A stretch of DNA of 64,000 nucleotides from Adenophora triphylla var. japonica. Lineage: Eukaryota > Streptophyta > Magnoliopsida > Asterales > Campanulaceae. The translations under genes were made by a program, and so were the position numbers. The notes below the pieces were generated by a model that saw only the letters and a program-made list of their open reading frames with translations, was not told the DNA's origin and searched no databases. Shown piece by piece: positions 21,983 to 36,080 of this stretch (position 1 is its first letter; the number at the start of each line of letters is the position of its first letter). Where the stretch lies: contig JAFEMH010000078.1 in the NCBI GenBank assembly GCA_022495995.1, forward strand, positions 1,100,377 through 1,164,376, in the 5' to 3' direction.

Positions 21983-24900
21983 TTGGGGAATCGGGAAATT
22001 TCGTAAATGGTCATTTTCACCATGAAAACGACCTCCGTTTGAGCCAAATTTTTGGTGGACGGATCCTTTCAAAATTTCTATTGGATTGGTTGAAAAAAGG
22101 AGGGTATTTGGCTACGAGTGCCCGGGAGCCCAAAAATGCGTGAGCTACCCCCTTTGGGGAATCGGAAAATTTCGTAAATGGTGATTTTCACCATTAAAAC
22201 GACATCCGTTTGAGCCAAATTTTTGGTGAACGGATCATTTCAAATGTTATATTGGATTGGTTAAAAAGAGGAGGGTATTTGGCTACTAGTGCCCGGGAGC
22301 CCAAAAATGCGTGTACTATCCCTTTGGGGAATCAGGAAATTTCGTAAATGGTCATTTTCACCATGAAAACGACCTCCGTTTGAGCCAAATTTTTGGTGGG
22401 CGGATCCTTTCAAATGTTCTATTGGATTTGTTGAAAAAATGCGGGTATTTGGCTACGAGTGCCCGGGAGCCTAAAAATGCGTGTACTACCCCCTTTGGCG
22501 AATCGGGAAATTTCGTAAATGGTGATTTTCACCATGACAACGACCTCCGTTTGAGCCAAATATTTGGTGGGCGGATCCTTTCAAATGTTATATTGGATTG
22601 GTTGAAAAAAGGAGGGTATTTGGCTACGAGTGCCCGGGAGCCCAAAAATGCGTGAGCTACCCCCTTTGGGGAATCGGGAAATTTCCTAAATGGTGATTTT
22701 CACCATGAAAATGACCTCCGTTTGAGCTAAATTATTGGTGGATGGGTCCTTTCAAATGTTCTATTGGATTGGTTGAAAAAAGGAGGGTATTTGGCTACTA
22801 GTGCTTGGGAGCCCAAAAATGCGTGTACTACCCCCCCTTTGGGGAATCGGGAAATTTCGTAAATGGTCATTTTCACCATGAAAACGACCTCCATTTGAGC
22901 CAAATTTTTGGTGGGCGGATCCTTTCAAATGTTATATTGGATTGGTTGAAAAAAAGAGGGTATTTGGCTACGAGTGCCCGGGAGCCCAAAAATGCGTGAG
23001 CTACCCCCTTTGGAGAATCGGGAAATTTCGTAAATGGTGATTTTCACCATGAAAAAGACCTCCGTTTGTGCCAAATATTTGGTGGATGGATCCTTTAAAA
23101 TTTTTATTGGATTGGTTGAAAAAAGGACGGTATTTGGCTAATGGTGCCAGGGAGCCCAAAAATGCGTGTACTACCCCCCCTTTTGGGAATCGGGAACTTT
23201 CGTAAATGGTCATTTTCACCATGAAAACAACCTCCGTTTGAGCCAAATTTTTGGTGGGAGGATCCTTTCAAATGTTATATTGGATTGGTTAAAAAAAGGA
23301 GGGTATTTGGCTACGAGTGCCCGGGAGCCCAAAAATGCGTGAGCTACCCTTTGGGAAATCGGAAAATTTCGTAAATGGTGATTTTCACCATGAAAACGGC
23401 CTCCGTTTGAGCCAAATTTTTGGTGGGAGGATCCTTTCAAATGTTCTATTGGATTTTTTGAAAAAAGGAGGGTATTTGGCTACAAGTGCCCGGGAGCCCA
23501 AAAATGCGTGAGCTACCCCGTTTGGGAAATCGGAAAATTTCGTAAATGGTCATTTTCACCATGAAAACGACCTCCGTTTGAGCCAAATTTTTGGTGGGCA
23601 GATCCTTTCAAATTTTCTATTAGATTGGTTGAAAAAAGGAGGGTATTTGGCTACCAGTGCTCCGGAGCCCAAAAATGCGTGAGCTACCCCCTTTGGGGAA
23701 TCTGAAAAATTTCGTAAATGGTGATTTTCACCATGAAAACGACCTTCGTTTGAGCCAAATATTTGGTAGGCGGATCCTTTCAAATTTTATATTGGATTGG
23801 TTGAAAAAAGGAGGGTATTTGGCTACGAGTGCCTGGGAGCCCGAAAATGCGTGAGCTACCCCCTTTGGGGAATCGGGAAATTTCGTAAATGGTGATTTTC
23901 ACCATGAAAACGACCTCCGTTTGAGCCAAATTTTTGGTTTACGGAACCTTTCAAATGTTCTATTGGATTGGTTGAAAAAAGGAGGGTATTTGGCTACTAG
24001 TTCCTGGGAGCCCAAAAATGCGTGTACTACCCCCCATTTGGGGAATCGGAAAATTTCGTAAATGGTCATTTTCAACATGAAAATGACCTCCGTTTGAGCC
24101 AAATTTTTGGTGGACGGATCCTTTCAAATTTTCTATTGGATTGGTTGAAAAAAGGAGGGTATTTGGCTACGAGTGCCCGGGAGCCCAAAAATGCGTGAGC
24201 TACCCCCTTTGGGGAATCGGGAAATTTCGTAAGTGGTGATTTTCACCATGAAAACGACCTCCGTTTGAGCCAAATTTTTGGCGGACGGATCCTTTCAAAT
24301 GTTATATGGATTGGTTGAAAAAAGGAGGGTATTTGGCTAAGAGTGCCCGGGAGCCCAAAAATGCGTGAGCTACCCCCTTTGGAGAATCGGGAAATTTCGT
24401 AAATGGTGATTTTCACCATGAAAACGACCTCCGTTTGAGCCAAATTTTTGGTGGACGGATCCTTTAAAATGTTCTATTGGATTGGTTAAAAAAAGGAGGG
24501 TATTTGGCTAATAGTGCCTGGGATCCCAAAAATGCGTGTACTACCCCCCTTTTGGGAATCGTGTACTTTCGTAAATGGTCATTTTCACCATGAAAACAAC
24601 CTCCGTTTGAGCCAAATTTTTGGTGGGAGGATCCTTTCAAATGTTATATTGGATTGGTTAAAAAAAGGAGGGTATTTGTCTACGAGTGCCCGGGAGCCCA
24701 AAAAATGCGTGAGCTACCCTTTGGGAAATCGGAAAATTTCGTAAATGGTGATTTTCACCATGAAAACGGCCTCCGTTTGAGCCAAATTTTTGGTGGGAGG
24801 ATCCTTTCAAATGTTCTATTGGATTTTTTGAAAAAAGGAGGGTATTTGGCTATAAGTGCCAGGGAGCCCAAAATTGAGTGAGCTACCCCGTTTGGGAAAT

Positions 24901-27900
24901 CGGGAAATTTCGTGAATGGTCATTTTCACCATGAAAACGACCTCCGTTTGAGCCAAATTTTTGGTGGGCGGATCCTTTCAAATTTTCTATTAGATTGGTT
25001 GAAAAAAAGGAGGGTAATTGGCTACCAGTGCCCTGGAGCCCAAAAATGCGTGAGCTACCCCCTTTGGGGAATCTGAAAAATTTCGTAAAGGTGATTTTCA
25101 CCATGAAAACGACCTCCGTTTGAGCCAAATTTTTGGTGGGCGGATCCTTTCAAATTTTATATTGGATTGGTTGAAAAAAGGAGGGTATTTGGCTACGAGT
25201 GTCTGGGAGCCCGAAAATGCGTGAGCTACCCTCTTTGGGGAATCGGGAAATTTCGTAAATGGTGATTTTCACCATGAAACGACCTCCGGTTGAGCCAAAT
25301 TTTTTATGGACGGATCCTTTCAAATGTTCTATTGGATTGGTTGAAAAAAGGAGGGTATTTGGCTACTAGTGCCTGGGAGCCCAAAAATGCGTGTACTACC
25401 CCCCCTTTGGGGAATCGGGAAATTTCGTAAATGGTCATTTTCAACATGAAAATGACCTCCGTTTGAGCCAAATTTTTGGTGGAAGGATCCTTTCAAATTT
25501 TCTATTGGATTGGTTAAAAAAAGGAGGGTATTTGGCTACGAGTGCCCGGGTGCCCAAAAATGCGTGAGCTACCCCCTTTGGGAAATCGGAAAATTTCGTA
25601 AATGGTCATTTTCACCATGAAAACGACCTCCATTTGAGCCAAATTTTTGGTGGGCGGATACTTTCAAATTTTCTATTAGATTGGTTGAAAAAAGGAGGGT
25701 ATTTGGCTACCAGTGCCCCGGAGCCCAAAAATGCGTGAGCTACCCCCTTTGGGGAATCGGGAAATTTCGTAAGTGGTGATTTTCACCATGAAAACGACTT
25801 CCGTTTGAGCCAAATTTTTGGTGGACGGATCCTTTCAAATGTTATATTGGATTGGTTGAAAAAAGGAGGGTATTGGGCTAAGAGTGCCCAGGAGCCCAAA
25901 AATGCGTGAGCTACCCCCTTTGGAGAATCGGGAAATTTCGTAAATGGTGATTTTCACCATGAAAACGACCTCCGTTTGAGCCAAATTTTTGGTGGACGGA
26001 TCCTTTAAAATGTTCTATTGGATTGGTTAAAAAAGGAGGGTATTTGGCTAATAGTGCTTGGGAGCCCAAAAATGCGTGTACTACCCCCCTTTTGGGAATC
26101 GGGAACTTTCGTAAATGGTCATTTTCACCATGAAAACAACCTCCATTTGAGCTAAATTTTTGGTGGGAGGATCCTTTCAAATGTTATATTGGTTTGGTTA
26201 AAAAAAGAAGGGTATTTGGCTACGAGTGCCCGGGAGCCCAAAAATGCGTGAGCTACCCTTTGGGAAATCGGAAAATTTCGTAAATGGTGATTTTCACCAT
26301 GAAAACGGCCTCCGTTTGAGCCAAATTTTTGGTGGGAGGATTCTTTCAAATGTTCTATTGGATTTTTTGAAAAAAGGAGGGTATTTGGCTACAAGTGCCA
26401 GGGAGCCCAAAAATGAGTGAGCTACCCCGTTTGGGAAATCGGGAAATTTCGTAAATGGTGATTTTAACCATGAAAACGACCTCCGTTTGAGCCAAATTTT
26501 TGGTGGGCGGATCCTTTCAAATGTTCTATTGGATTGGATGAAAAAAGGAGGGTGTTTGGCTATTAGTGCCCCGGAGCCCAAAAATGGTGATTTTCACGAT
26601 GAAAACGACCTCCGTTTGAGCCAAATTTTTGGTGGGCGGATCCTTTCAAATTTTCTATTAGATTGGTTGAAAAAAGGAGGGTATTTGGCTACCAGTGCCC
26701 TGGAGCCCAAAAATGCGTGAGCTACCCCCTTTGGGGAATCTGAAAAATTTCGTAAATGGTGATTTTCACCATGAAAACGACCTCCGTTTGAGACAAATTT
26801 TTGGTGGGCGGATCATTTCAAATTTTATATTGGATTGGTTGAAAAAAGGAGGGTATTTGGCTACGAGTGCCTGGGAGCCCGAAAATGCGTGAGCTACCCC
26901 CTTTGGGGAATCGGGAAATTTCGTAAATGGTGATTTTCACCATGAAACGACCTCCGTTTGAGATTTTTGGTGGACATATCCTTTCAAATGTAGAATTGGA
27001 TTGGTTGAAAAAAAGGAGGGTATTTGGCTACTAGTGCCTGGGAGCCCAAAAATGCGTGTACTACCTCCCCTTTGGGGAATCGGGAAATTTCGTGAATGGT
27101 CATTTTCAACATGAAAATGACCTCCGTTTGAGCCAAATTTTTGGTGGACGGATCCTTTCAAATTTTCTATTGGATTGGTTAAAAAAAGGAGGGTATTTGG
27201 CTACGAGTGCCCGGGAGCCCAAAAATGCGTGAGCTACCCCCTTTGGGGAATCGGGAAATTTCGTAAATGGTGATTTTCACCATGAAAACGACCTCCATTT
27301 GAGCCAAATTTTTGGTGGACGGATCCTTTCAAATGTTATATTGGATTGGTTGAAAAAAGGAGGGTATTTGGCTAAGAGTGCCCGGGAGCCCAAAAATGCG
27401 TGAGCTACCCCCTTTGGAGAATCGGGAAATTTCGTAAATGGTGATTTTCACCATGAAAACGACCTCCGTTTGAGCCAAATTTTTGGTGGACGGATCCTTT
27501 AAAATGTTCTATTGGATTGGTTGAAAAAAGGTGGGTATTTGGCTAATAGTGCCTGGGAGCCCAAAAATGTGTGTAATACCCCCCCTTTTGGGAATCGGGA
27601 ACTTTCGTAAATGGACATTTTCACCATGAAAACAACCTCCATTTGAGCCAAATTTTTGGTGGGAGGATCCTTTCAAATGTTATATTGGATTGGTTAAAAA
27701 AGGAGGGTATTTGGCTACGAGTGCCCGGGAGCCCAAAAATGCGTGAGCTACCCTTTGGGAAATCGAAAAATTTCGTAAATGGTGATTTTCACCATGAAAA
27801 CGGCCTCCGTTTGAGCCAAATTTTTGGTGGAAGGATCCTTTCAAATGTTCTATTGGATTTTTTGAAAAAGGAGGGTATTTGGCTACAAGTGCCCGGGAGC

Positions 27901-30900
27901 CCAAAAATGCGTGAGCTACCCCGTTTGGGAAATCGGGAAATTTCGTAAATGGTCATTTTCACCATGAAAACGACTTCCGTTTGAGCCAAATTTTTGGTGG
28001 GCGGATCCTTTCAAATTTTCTATTAGATTGGTTGAAAAAAGGAGGGTATTTGGCTACCAGTGCCCCGGAGCCCAAAAATGCGTGAGCTACCCCCTTTGGG
28101 GAATCTGAAAAATTTCGTAAATGGTGATTTTCACCATGAAAACGACCACCATTTGAGCCAAATTTTTGGTGGGCGGAACCTTTCAAATTTTATATTGGAT
28201 TGGTTGAAAAAAGGAGGGTATTTGGCTACTAGTGCCTGGGAGCCCGAAAATGCGTGAGCTACCCCCTTTGGGGAATCGGGAAATTTCGTAAATGGTGTTT
28301 TTCACCATGAAAACGACCTACGTTTGAGCCAAATTTTTGGTGGACGGATCCTTTCAAATGTTCTATTGGATTGGTTGAAAAAAGGAGGGTATTTGGCTAC
28401 TAGTTCCTGGGAGCCCAAAAATGCGTGTACTACCCCCTTTGGGGAATCGGGAAATTTCGTAAATGGTCATTTTCACCATGAAAATGACCTCCGTTTGAGC
28501 CAAATTTTTGGTGGACGGATCCTTTCAAATTTTCTATTGGATTGGTTGAAAAAAGGAGGGTATTTGGCTACGAGTGCCCGGGAGCCCAAAAATGCGTGAG
28601 CTACCCCCTTTGCGGAATCGGGAAATTTCGTAAGTGGTTATTTTCACCATGAAAACGACTTCCGTTTGAGCCAAATTTTTTGTGGACGGATCCTTTCAAA
28701 TGTTATATTGGATTGGTTGAAAAAAGGAGGGTATTTGGCTAATAGTGCCCGGGAGCCCAAAAATGCGTGAGCTACCCCCTTTGGAGAATCGGGATATTTC
28801 GTAAATGGTGATTTTCACCATGAAAACGACCTCCGTTTGAGCCAAATTTTTGATGGACGGATCATTTAAAATGTTCTATTGGATAGGTTAAAAAAAAGGA
28901 GGGTAATTGGCTAATAGTGCCTGGGAGCCCAAAAATACGTGTACTACCCCCCTTTTAGGAATCGGGAACTTTCGTAAATGGTCATTTCACCATGAAAACA
29001 ACATCCGTTTGAGCCAAATTTTTGGTGGGAGGATCCTTTCAAATGTTATATTGGATTGGTTAAAAAAGGAAGGGTATTTGGCTACGAGTGCTCGGGAGCC
29101 CAAAAATGCGTGAGCTACCCTTTGGGAAATCGGAAAATTTCGTAAATGGTGATTTTCACCATTAAAACGACATCCGTTTGAGCCAAATTTTTGGTGAACG
29201 GATCATTTCAAATGTTATATTGGATTGGTTAAAAAGAGGAGGGTATTTGGCTACTAGTGCCCGGGAGCCCAAAAATGCGTGTACTATCCCTTTGGGGAAT
29301 CAGGAAATTTCGTAAATGGTCATTTTCAACATGAAAACGACCTCCGTTTGAGCCAAATTTTTGGTGGGCAGATCCTTTCAAATGTTATATTGGATTGATT
29401 AAAAAAAGGAGGGTATTTGGCTACAAGTGCCCGGGTGCCCAAAAATGCGTGTGCTACCCTTTGGGGAATCAGGAAATTTCGTAAATGGTGATTTTCACCA
29501 TGAAAATGACCTCCGTTTGAGCCAAATTTTTGGTGGGCGGATCCTTTCAAATTTTATATTGGATTGGTTTAAAAAAGGAGGGTATTTGGCTAAAAGTGCT
29601 CGAGTGCCCAAAAATGCGTGTGCTACCCTTTGGGGAATCAGGAAATTTCGTAAATGGTGATTTTCACCATGAAAACGGCCTCCGTTTGAGCCAAATTTTT
29701 TGTGGGAGAATCCTTTCAAATTTTCTATTGGATTTTTTTAAAAAGGAAGGTATTTGGCTACTAGTGTCCGGGAGCCCAAAAATGCGTGAGCTACCCCGTT
29801 TGGGGAATCGGGAAATTTCGTAAATGGTCATTTTAACCATGAAAACGACCTCCGTTTGAGCCAAATTTTTGGTGGGCGGATCCTTTCAAATGTTCTATTG
29901 GATTGGATGAAAAAAGGAGGGTATTTGGCTACTAGTGCCCGGGAGCCCAAAAATGCGTGAGCTACCCCCTTTGGAGAATCGGGAAATTTCGTAAATGGTG
30001 ATTTTCACCATGAAAACGACCTCCGTTTGAGCCAAATTTTTGGTGGACGGATCCTTTCAAATGTTCTATTGGATTGGTTGAAAAAAGGAGGGTATTTGGC
30101 TACGAGTGCCTGGGAGCCCAAAAATGCATGTACTATACCCCCCTTTGGGGAATCGGGAAATTTCGTAAATGGTCATTTTCAACATGAAAATGACCTCCGT
30201 TTGAGCCAAATTTTTGGTGGGAGGATCCTTTCAAATGTTATATTAGATTGGTTGAAAAAAGGAGGGTATTTGGCTACGAGTGCCGGGAGCCCAAAAATAC
30301 GTGTACTACCCCCCTTTGGGGAATCGAGAAATTTCGTAAATGGTCATTTTCCCCATGAAAACGACCTCCGTTTGAGCCAAATTTTTGGTGGGAGAATCCT
30401 TTTAAATGTTATATTGGATTGTTTAAAAAAGGAGGGTATTTGGCTACGAGTTCCCAGGAGCCCAAAAATGCGTGAGCTACCCTTTGGGGAATCGGGAAAT
30501 TTCCTAAATAGTGATTTTCACCATGAAAACGACCTCCGTTTGAGCCAATTTTTTGGTGGGAGGATCCTTTCAAATTTTCAATTGGATTTTTTGAAAAAAG
30601 GAGGGTATTTGGCTACTAGTTCCCGGGAGCCCAAAAATGCGTGAGCTACCCCCCTTTGGGGAATCAGGAAATTTCGTAAATGGTCATTTTCACCATGAAA
30701 ACGACCTCCGTTTGAGACAAATTTTTGGTGGACGGATCCTTTCAAATTTTCTATTGGATTGGTTGAAAAAGGAGGGTATTTGGCTATGAGTGCCCGGGAG
30801 CCCAAAAATGCGTGAGCTACCCCCTTTGGGGAATCGAGAAATTTCGTAAATGGTGATTTTTACCATGAAAACGACCTCCGTTTGAGCCAAAGTTTTGGTG

Positions 30901-33900
30901 GACGGATCATTTCAAATGTTATATTGGATTGGTTAAAAAGAGGAGGGTATTTGGCTACTAGTGTCCGGGAGCCCAAAAATGCGTGTACAATCCCTTTGGG
31001 GAATCAGGAAATTTCGTAAATGGTCATTTTCAACATGAAAACGACCTCCGTTTGAGCCAAATTTTTGGTGGGCAGATCCTTTCAAATGTTATATTGGATT
31101 GGTTAAAAAAAGGAGGGTATTTGGCTACAAGTGCCCGGGTGCCCAAAAATGCGTGTGCTACCCTTTGGGGAATCAGGAAATTTCATAAATGGTGATTTTC
31201 ACCATGAAAATGACCTCCGTTTGAGCCAAATTTTTGGTGGGCGGATCCTTTAAAATGTTATATTGGATTGGTTAAAAAAAGGAGGGTATTTGGCTAAAAG
31301 TGCCCGAGTGCCCAAAAATGCGTGTGCTACCCTTTGGGGAATCAGGAAATTTCGTAAATGGTGATTTTCACCATGAAAACGGCCTCCGTTTGAACCAAAT
31401 TTTTTGTGGGAGAATCCTTTCAAATTTTCTATTGGATTTTTTTAAAAAGGAGGGTATTTGGCTACTAGTGTCCGGGAGCCCAAAAATGCGTGAGCTACCC
31501 CGTTTGGGGAATCGGGAAATTTCGTAAATGGTCATTTTAACCATGAAAACGACCTCCGTTTGAGCCAAATTTTTGGTGGGCGGATCCTTTCAAATGTTCT
31601 ATTGGATTGGATGAAAAAAGGAGGGTATTTGGCTATTAGTGCCCCGGAGCCCAAAAATGGTGATTTTCACGATGAAAACGACCTCCGTTTGAGCCAAATT
31701 TTTGGTGGGCGGATCCTTTCAAATTTTATATTGGATTGGTTGAAAAAAGTAGGGTATTTGGCTCCGAGTGCCCGGGAGCCCAAAAATGCGTGAGCTACCC
31801 CCTTTGGAGAATCGGGAAATTTCGTAAATGGTGATTTTCACCATGAAAACGACCTCCGTTTGAGCCAAATTTTTGGTGGACGGATCCTTTCAAACGTTCT
31901 ATTGGATTGGTTTGAAAAAAGGAGGGTATTTGGCTACGAGTGCCCTAGATCCCAAAAATGCGTGTAGTACCCCCTTTGGCGAATCGGGAAATTTCGTAAA
32001 TGGTGATTTTCACCATGAAAACGACCTCCGTTCGAGCCAAATTTTTGGTGGGCGGATCCTTTCAAATGTTATATTGGATTGGTTGAAAAAAGGAGGGTAT
32101 TTGGCTATGAGTTCCCGGGAGCCCAAAAATGCGTGAGCTACCCCCTTTGGGGAATCGGAAAATTTCGTAAATGGTGATTTTCACCATGAAAACGACCTCC
32201 GTTTGAGCCAAATTTTTGGTGGGCTGATGCTTTCGAATGTTCTATTGGATTGGTTGAAAATAAGGTGGGTATTTGGCTACGAGTGCCCGAGAGCCTAAAA
32301 TTGCGTGTACTACATCCTTTGAGAAATCGGGAAATTTCGTAAATGGTGATTTTCACCGTGAAAACGACCTCCGTTTGAGCCAAATATTTGGTGGGCTGAT
32401 CCTTTCAAATTTTATATTGGATTGGTTGAAAAAAGAGGGTATTTGGCTACTAGTGCCCTGGTGCCCAAAAATGCGCGAGCTACCCCCTTTGGGGAATCGG
32501 GAAATTTCGTAAATGGTGATTTTCACCATGAAAACGACCTCCGTTTGAGCCAAATTTTTGGTGGTCGTATCATTTCAAATGTTCTATTGGATTGGTTGTA
32601 AAAAGGAGGGTATTTGGCTACGAGTGCCCGAGAGCCTAAAAATGCGTTTACTACCCCCTTTGGCGAATCGGGAAATTTCGTAAATGGTGATTTTCACCAT
32701 AAAAACGACCTCCGTTTGAGCCAAATTTTTGGTGGGCGGATCCTTTAAAATGTTCTATTGGATTGGTTGAAAAAAGGAGGTTATTTGGCTACTAGTGCCC
32801 GGGAGCCCAAAAATGCGTGAGCTACCCCCTACGGGGAATCGGGAAATTTCGTAAATGGTGATTTTCACCATGAAAACGACCTCCGTTTGAGCCAAATTTT
32901 TGGTGGGCGGATGCTTTCAAATGTTCTATTGGATTGGTTGAAATGCGGTGGGTATTTGGCTACGAGTGCCCGAGAGCCTAAAATTGCGTGTACTACATCC
33001 TTTGGGAAATCGGGAAATTTCGTAAATGGTGATTTTCACCGTGAAAACGACCTCCGTTTGAGACAAATATTTGGTTGGCTGATCCTTTCAAATTTTATAT
33101 CGGATTGGTTGAAAAAAGGAGGGTATTTGGCTACTAGTTCCCGGGAGCCCAAAAATGCGTGAGCTACCCCCTTTGGGGAATCGGGAAATTTCGTAATTGG
33201 TGATTTCCACCATGAAAATGACCTCCGTTTGAGCCAAATTTTTGGTGGGCGGATCCTTTCAAATGTTCTATTGGATTGGTTGAAAAAAGGAGGGTATTTG
33301 GCTACGAGTGCCCGAGAGCCTAAAAATGCGTGTACTACCTCCTTTGGGGAATCGGGAAATTTCGTAAATGGTGATTTTCACCATGAAAATGACCTCCGTT
33401 TGAGCCAAATCTTTGGTGGGCGGATGCTTTCGAATGTTCTATTGGATTGGTTGATAAAAGGTGGGTATTTGGCTACGAGTGCCCGAGAGCCTAAAATTGC
33501 GTGTACTACATCCTTTGGAAAATCGGAAAATTTCGTAAATGGTGATTTTCACCATGAAAACGACCTCCGTTTGAGCCAAATTTTTGGTGGGCTGATCCTT
33601 TCGAATGTATATTGGATTGGTTGAAAAAAATGAGTGTATTTGGCTACTAGTGGCCGGGAGCCCAAAAATGTGTGAGCTACCCCCTTTGGGGAGTCGGGAA
33701 ATTTCGTAAATGGTGATTTCCACCATGAAAACGACCTTCGTTTGTGCCAAATATTTGGTGGGCTGATCCTTTCAAATTTTATATTGGATTGGTTGAAAAA
33801 AGGAGGGAATTTGGCAACTAGTGCCCGGGAGCCCAAAAATGCGTGAGCTACCCCCTTTCGGGAATCGGGAAATTTCGTAAATGCTGATTTTCACCATGAA

Positions 33901-35391
33901 AATGACCTCCGTTTGAGCCAAATTTTTGTTGGGCGGATGCTTTCAAATGTTCTATTGGATTGGTTGAAAAAAGGTGGGTATTTGGCTAAGAGTGCCCGAG
34001 AGCCTAAAATTGCGTGAGCTACATCCTTTGGAAAATTGGGAAATTTCGTAAATGGTGATTTTCACCATGAAAACGACCTCCGTTTTAGCCAAATTTTTGG
34101 TGGGCTGATCCTTTCAAATGTTATATTGGATTGGTTGAAAAAAGGAGGGTATTTGGCTACTAGTGCCCGGGAGCCCAAAAATGCGTGAGCTACCCCCTTT
34201 GGGAAATCGGGAAATTTCGTAAATGGTGATTTCCACCATGAAAATGACCTCCGTTTGAGCCAAATATTTGGTGGGCGGATCCTTTCAAATGTTATATTGG
34301 ATTGGTTGAAAAAAGGAGGGTATTTTGGCTATTAGTGCCCGAGAGCCCAAAAATGCGTGAGCTACCCCCTTTGGGGAATCGGGAAATTTCGTAAATGGTG
34401 ATTTTCACCATGAAAACGAACTCCATTTGAGCAAAATTTTTGTTGGGCGGATCCTTTCAAATGTTATATTGGATTGGTTGAAAAAAGGAGGTTATTTGGC
34501 TACTAGTGCCCGGGAGCCCAAAAATGCGTGAGCTACCCCCTTTGGGGAATCGGGAAATTTCGTAAATGGTGATTTTCACCATGAAAATTTCCTCCGTTTG
34601 AGCCAAATTTTTTGTGGGCGGATCCTTTAAAATGTTCTCTTGGATTGGTTGAAAAAAGGAGGGTATTTGGCTACGAGTGCCCAAGAGTCTAAAAATGCGT
34701 GTTATCTCCTTTGGGGAATCGGGAAATTTTGTAAATGGTGATTTTCACAATGAAAACGACCTCCGTTTGAGCCAAATTTTTGGTGGGCGGATCCTTTCAA
34801 TTGTTCTATGGATTGGTTGAAAAAAGGAGGTTATTTGGCTACTAGTGCCCGCGAGCCCAAAATTGCGTGAGCTACCCCCTTTGGGGAATCGGGAAATTTC
34901 GTAAATGGAGATTTTCACCATGAAAACGACCTCCGTTTGAGCCAAATTTTTGGTGGGCGGATCCTTTCAAATGTTATATTGGATTGGTTGAAAAAAGGAG
35001 GGTATTTGGCCACTAGTGCCCGGGTGCCAAAAAATGCGTGAGCTACCCCCTTTGGGGAATCGGAAAATTTCGTAAATGGTGATTTTCACCATGAAAATGA
35101 CCTCCGTTTGAGCCAAATTTTTGGTGGCCAGATCCTTTCAAATGTTCTATTGGATTGGTTGATAAAAGGAGGGTATTTGGCTAGGAGTGCCCGAGAGCCT
35201 AAAAATGCGTGTACTATACCCCCTTTGGCGAATCTGGAAATTTCGTAAATGGTGATTTTCACCATAAAAACGACCTCCGTTTGAGCCAAATTTTTGGTGA
35301 GCTGATCCTTTCAAATGTTCTATTGGATTGGTTGATAAAAGGAGGGTATTTGGCTACGAGTGCCCGAGAGCCTAAAAATGCGTGTACTACC
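21983..35391 (+). repeat. Satellite array B, ~170-bp tandem repeat with higher-order structure (about 79 monomers)
   Basis: The monomer family is that of 8619-13276. Variant landmarks recur at multiples of the monomer: the rare GAACTTTCG-type variant lies at 23185, 24564, 26104, 27600 and 28967, i.e. 8-9 monomers apart. A shortened monomer with the junction CCCAAAAATGGTGATTTTC occurs at ~26577 and ~31650. From ~32 kb onward two monomer types (GCCTAAAAATGCGTGTACT and GCCCAAAAATGCGTGAGCT) tend to alternate. Frames on either strand are satellite artefacts. Confidence 0.95.
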
Positions 35392-36013
35392 TGTTGTGGC
35401 CAGATTTTTCACATGTCGACATCATGAATCGTTCCTGCATGTCGAGATCCTGATTTCCTGTAAGTTACGCATAAATTATTTTTATGTTTTATTAACCACT
35501 CTTTATTTACAGCTATTATGGAGATATTTTCGGGATCACTATTATCAGCACGTGAACTTCTTCCATCCACGCTAAGGAGACCAAGTCAAGAGACGTTGGT
35601 TGAAAAGATAAGGGATAAGGCCGAGATTATAGGGATTTTGTTATTTTTCTTGTTAGGCTTTACTATTAATAGGGCAGGGAGACTCACAAACACACACGTT
35701 CTCGTACACACATTCTCACACGCACACTGAACACACTCTCATTGTAATCTCCATTGCTCTCCATTATCATGTAACCGAGTAACACTTAGTGGATTTTTGG
35801 TAAGGAAGGTGACCTAACCTCCCGAGGTTTTATGCCGGCGAGATCATTTGACTCAAGGGCTTTCCTCGTTATATTGTTGTGTCCTTGATTGTGTTTCTTC
35901 GTTTTAACATCCGTTTGTTCCATTTAATCAAATTCCAAAGTCCCCTCCTTATTATTAAATCCATACACTTTCATAAGTCAAGATTCGACATTATTGTTTT
36001 TTCTACCAAAACA
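35392..36013 (+). repeat. 5' LTR of the defective gypsy element (622 bp)
   Basis: Begins TGTTGTGGCC and ends ACCAAAACA, followed at once by the primer-binding site. It contains a CATGTCGACATCATG palindrome near the start. It matches 42588-43208 base for base except for one T in a T-run near 35405. Confidence 0.95.
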
Positions 36014-36032
36014 ATTTGGCGCCCACCGAGGG
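36014..36032 (+). promoter_or_regulatory. tRNA primer-binding site of the defective gypsy element
   Basis: ATTTGGCGCCCACCGAGGG directly follows the LTR end. The TGGCGCC core is usual for plant gypsy elements. The tRNA used cannot be fixed without a comparison to tRNA 3' ends. Confidence 0.75.
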
Positions 36033-36080
36033 GCCATTTGGTCTATTGATTATTTGGATCATTTCCTAAAACGATTCATC

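Noticed and set aside
30027..30644. A 205-codon frame in satellite array B
   Set aside because: It consists only of four satellite monomers with compensating indels; length alone is not evidence of coding.
35518..35730. A 70-codon frame in the gypsy LTR, repeated at 42713-42925
   Set aside because: It is inside LTR sequence and duplicated only because the LTRs are identical; no domain or gene signals.
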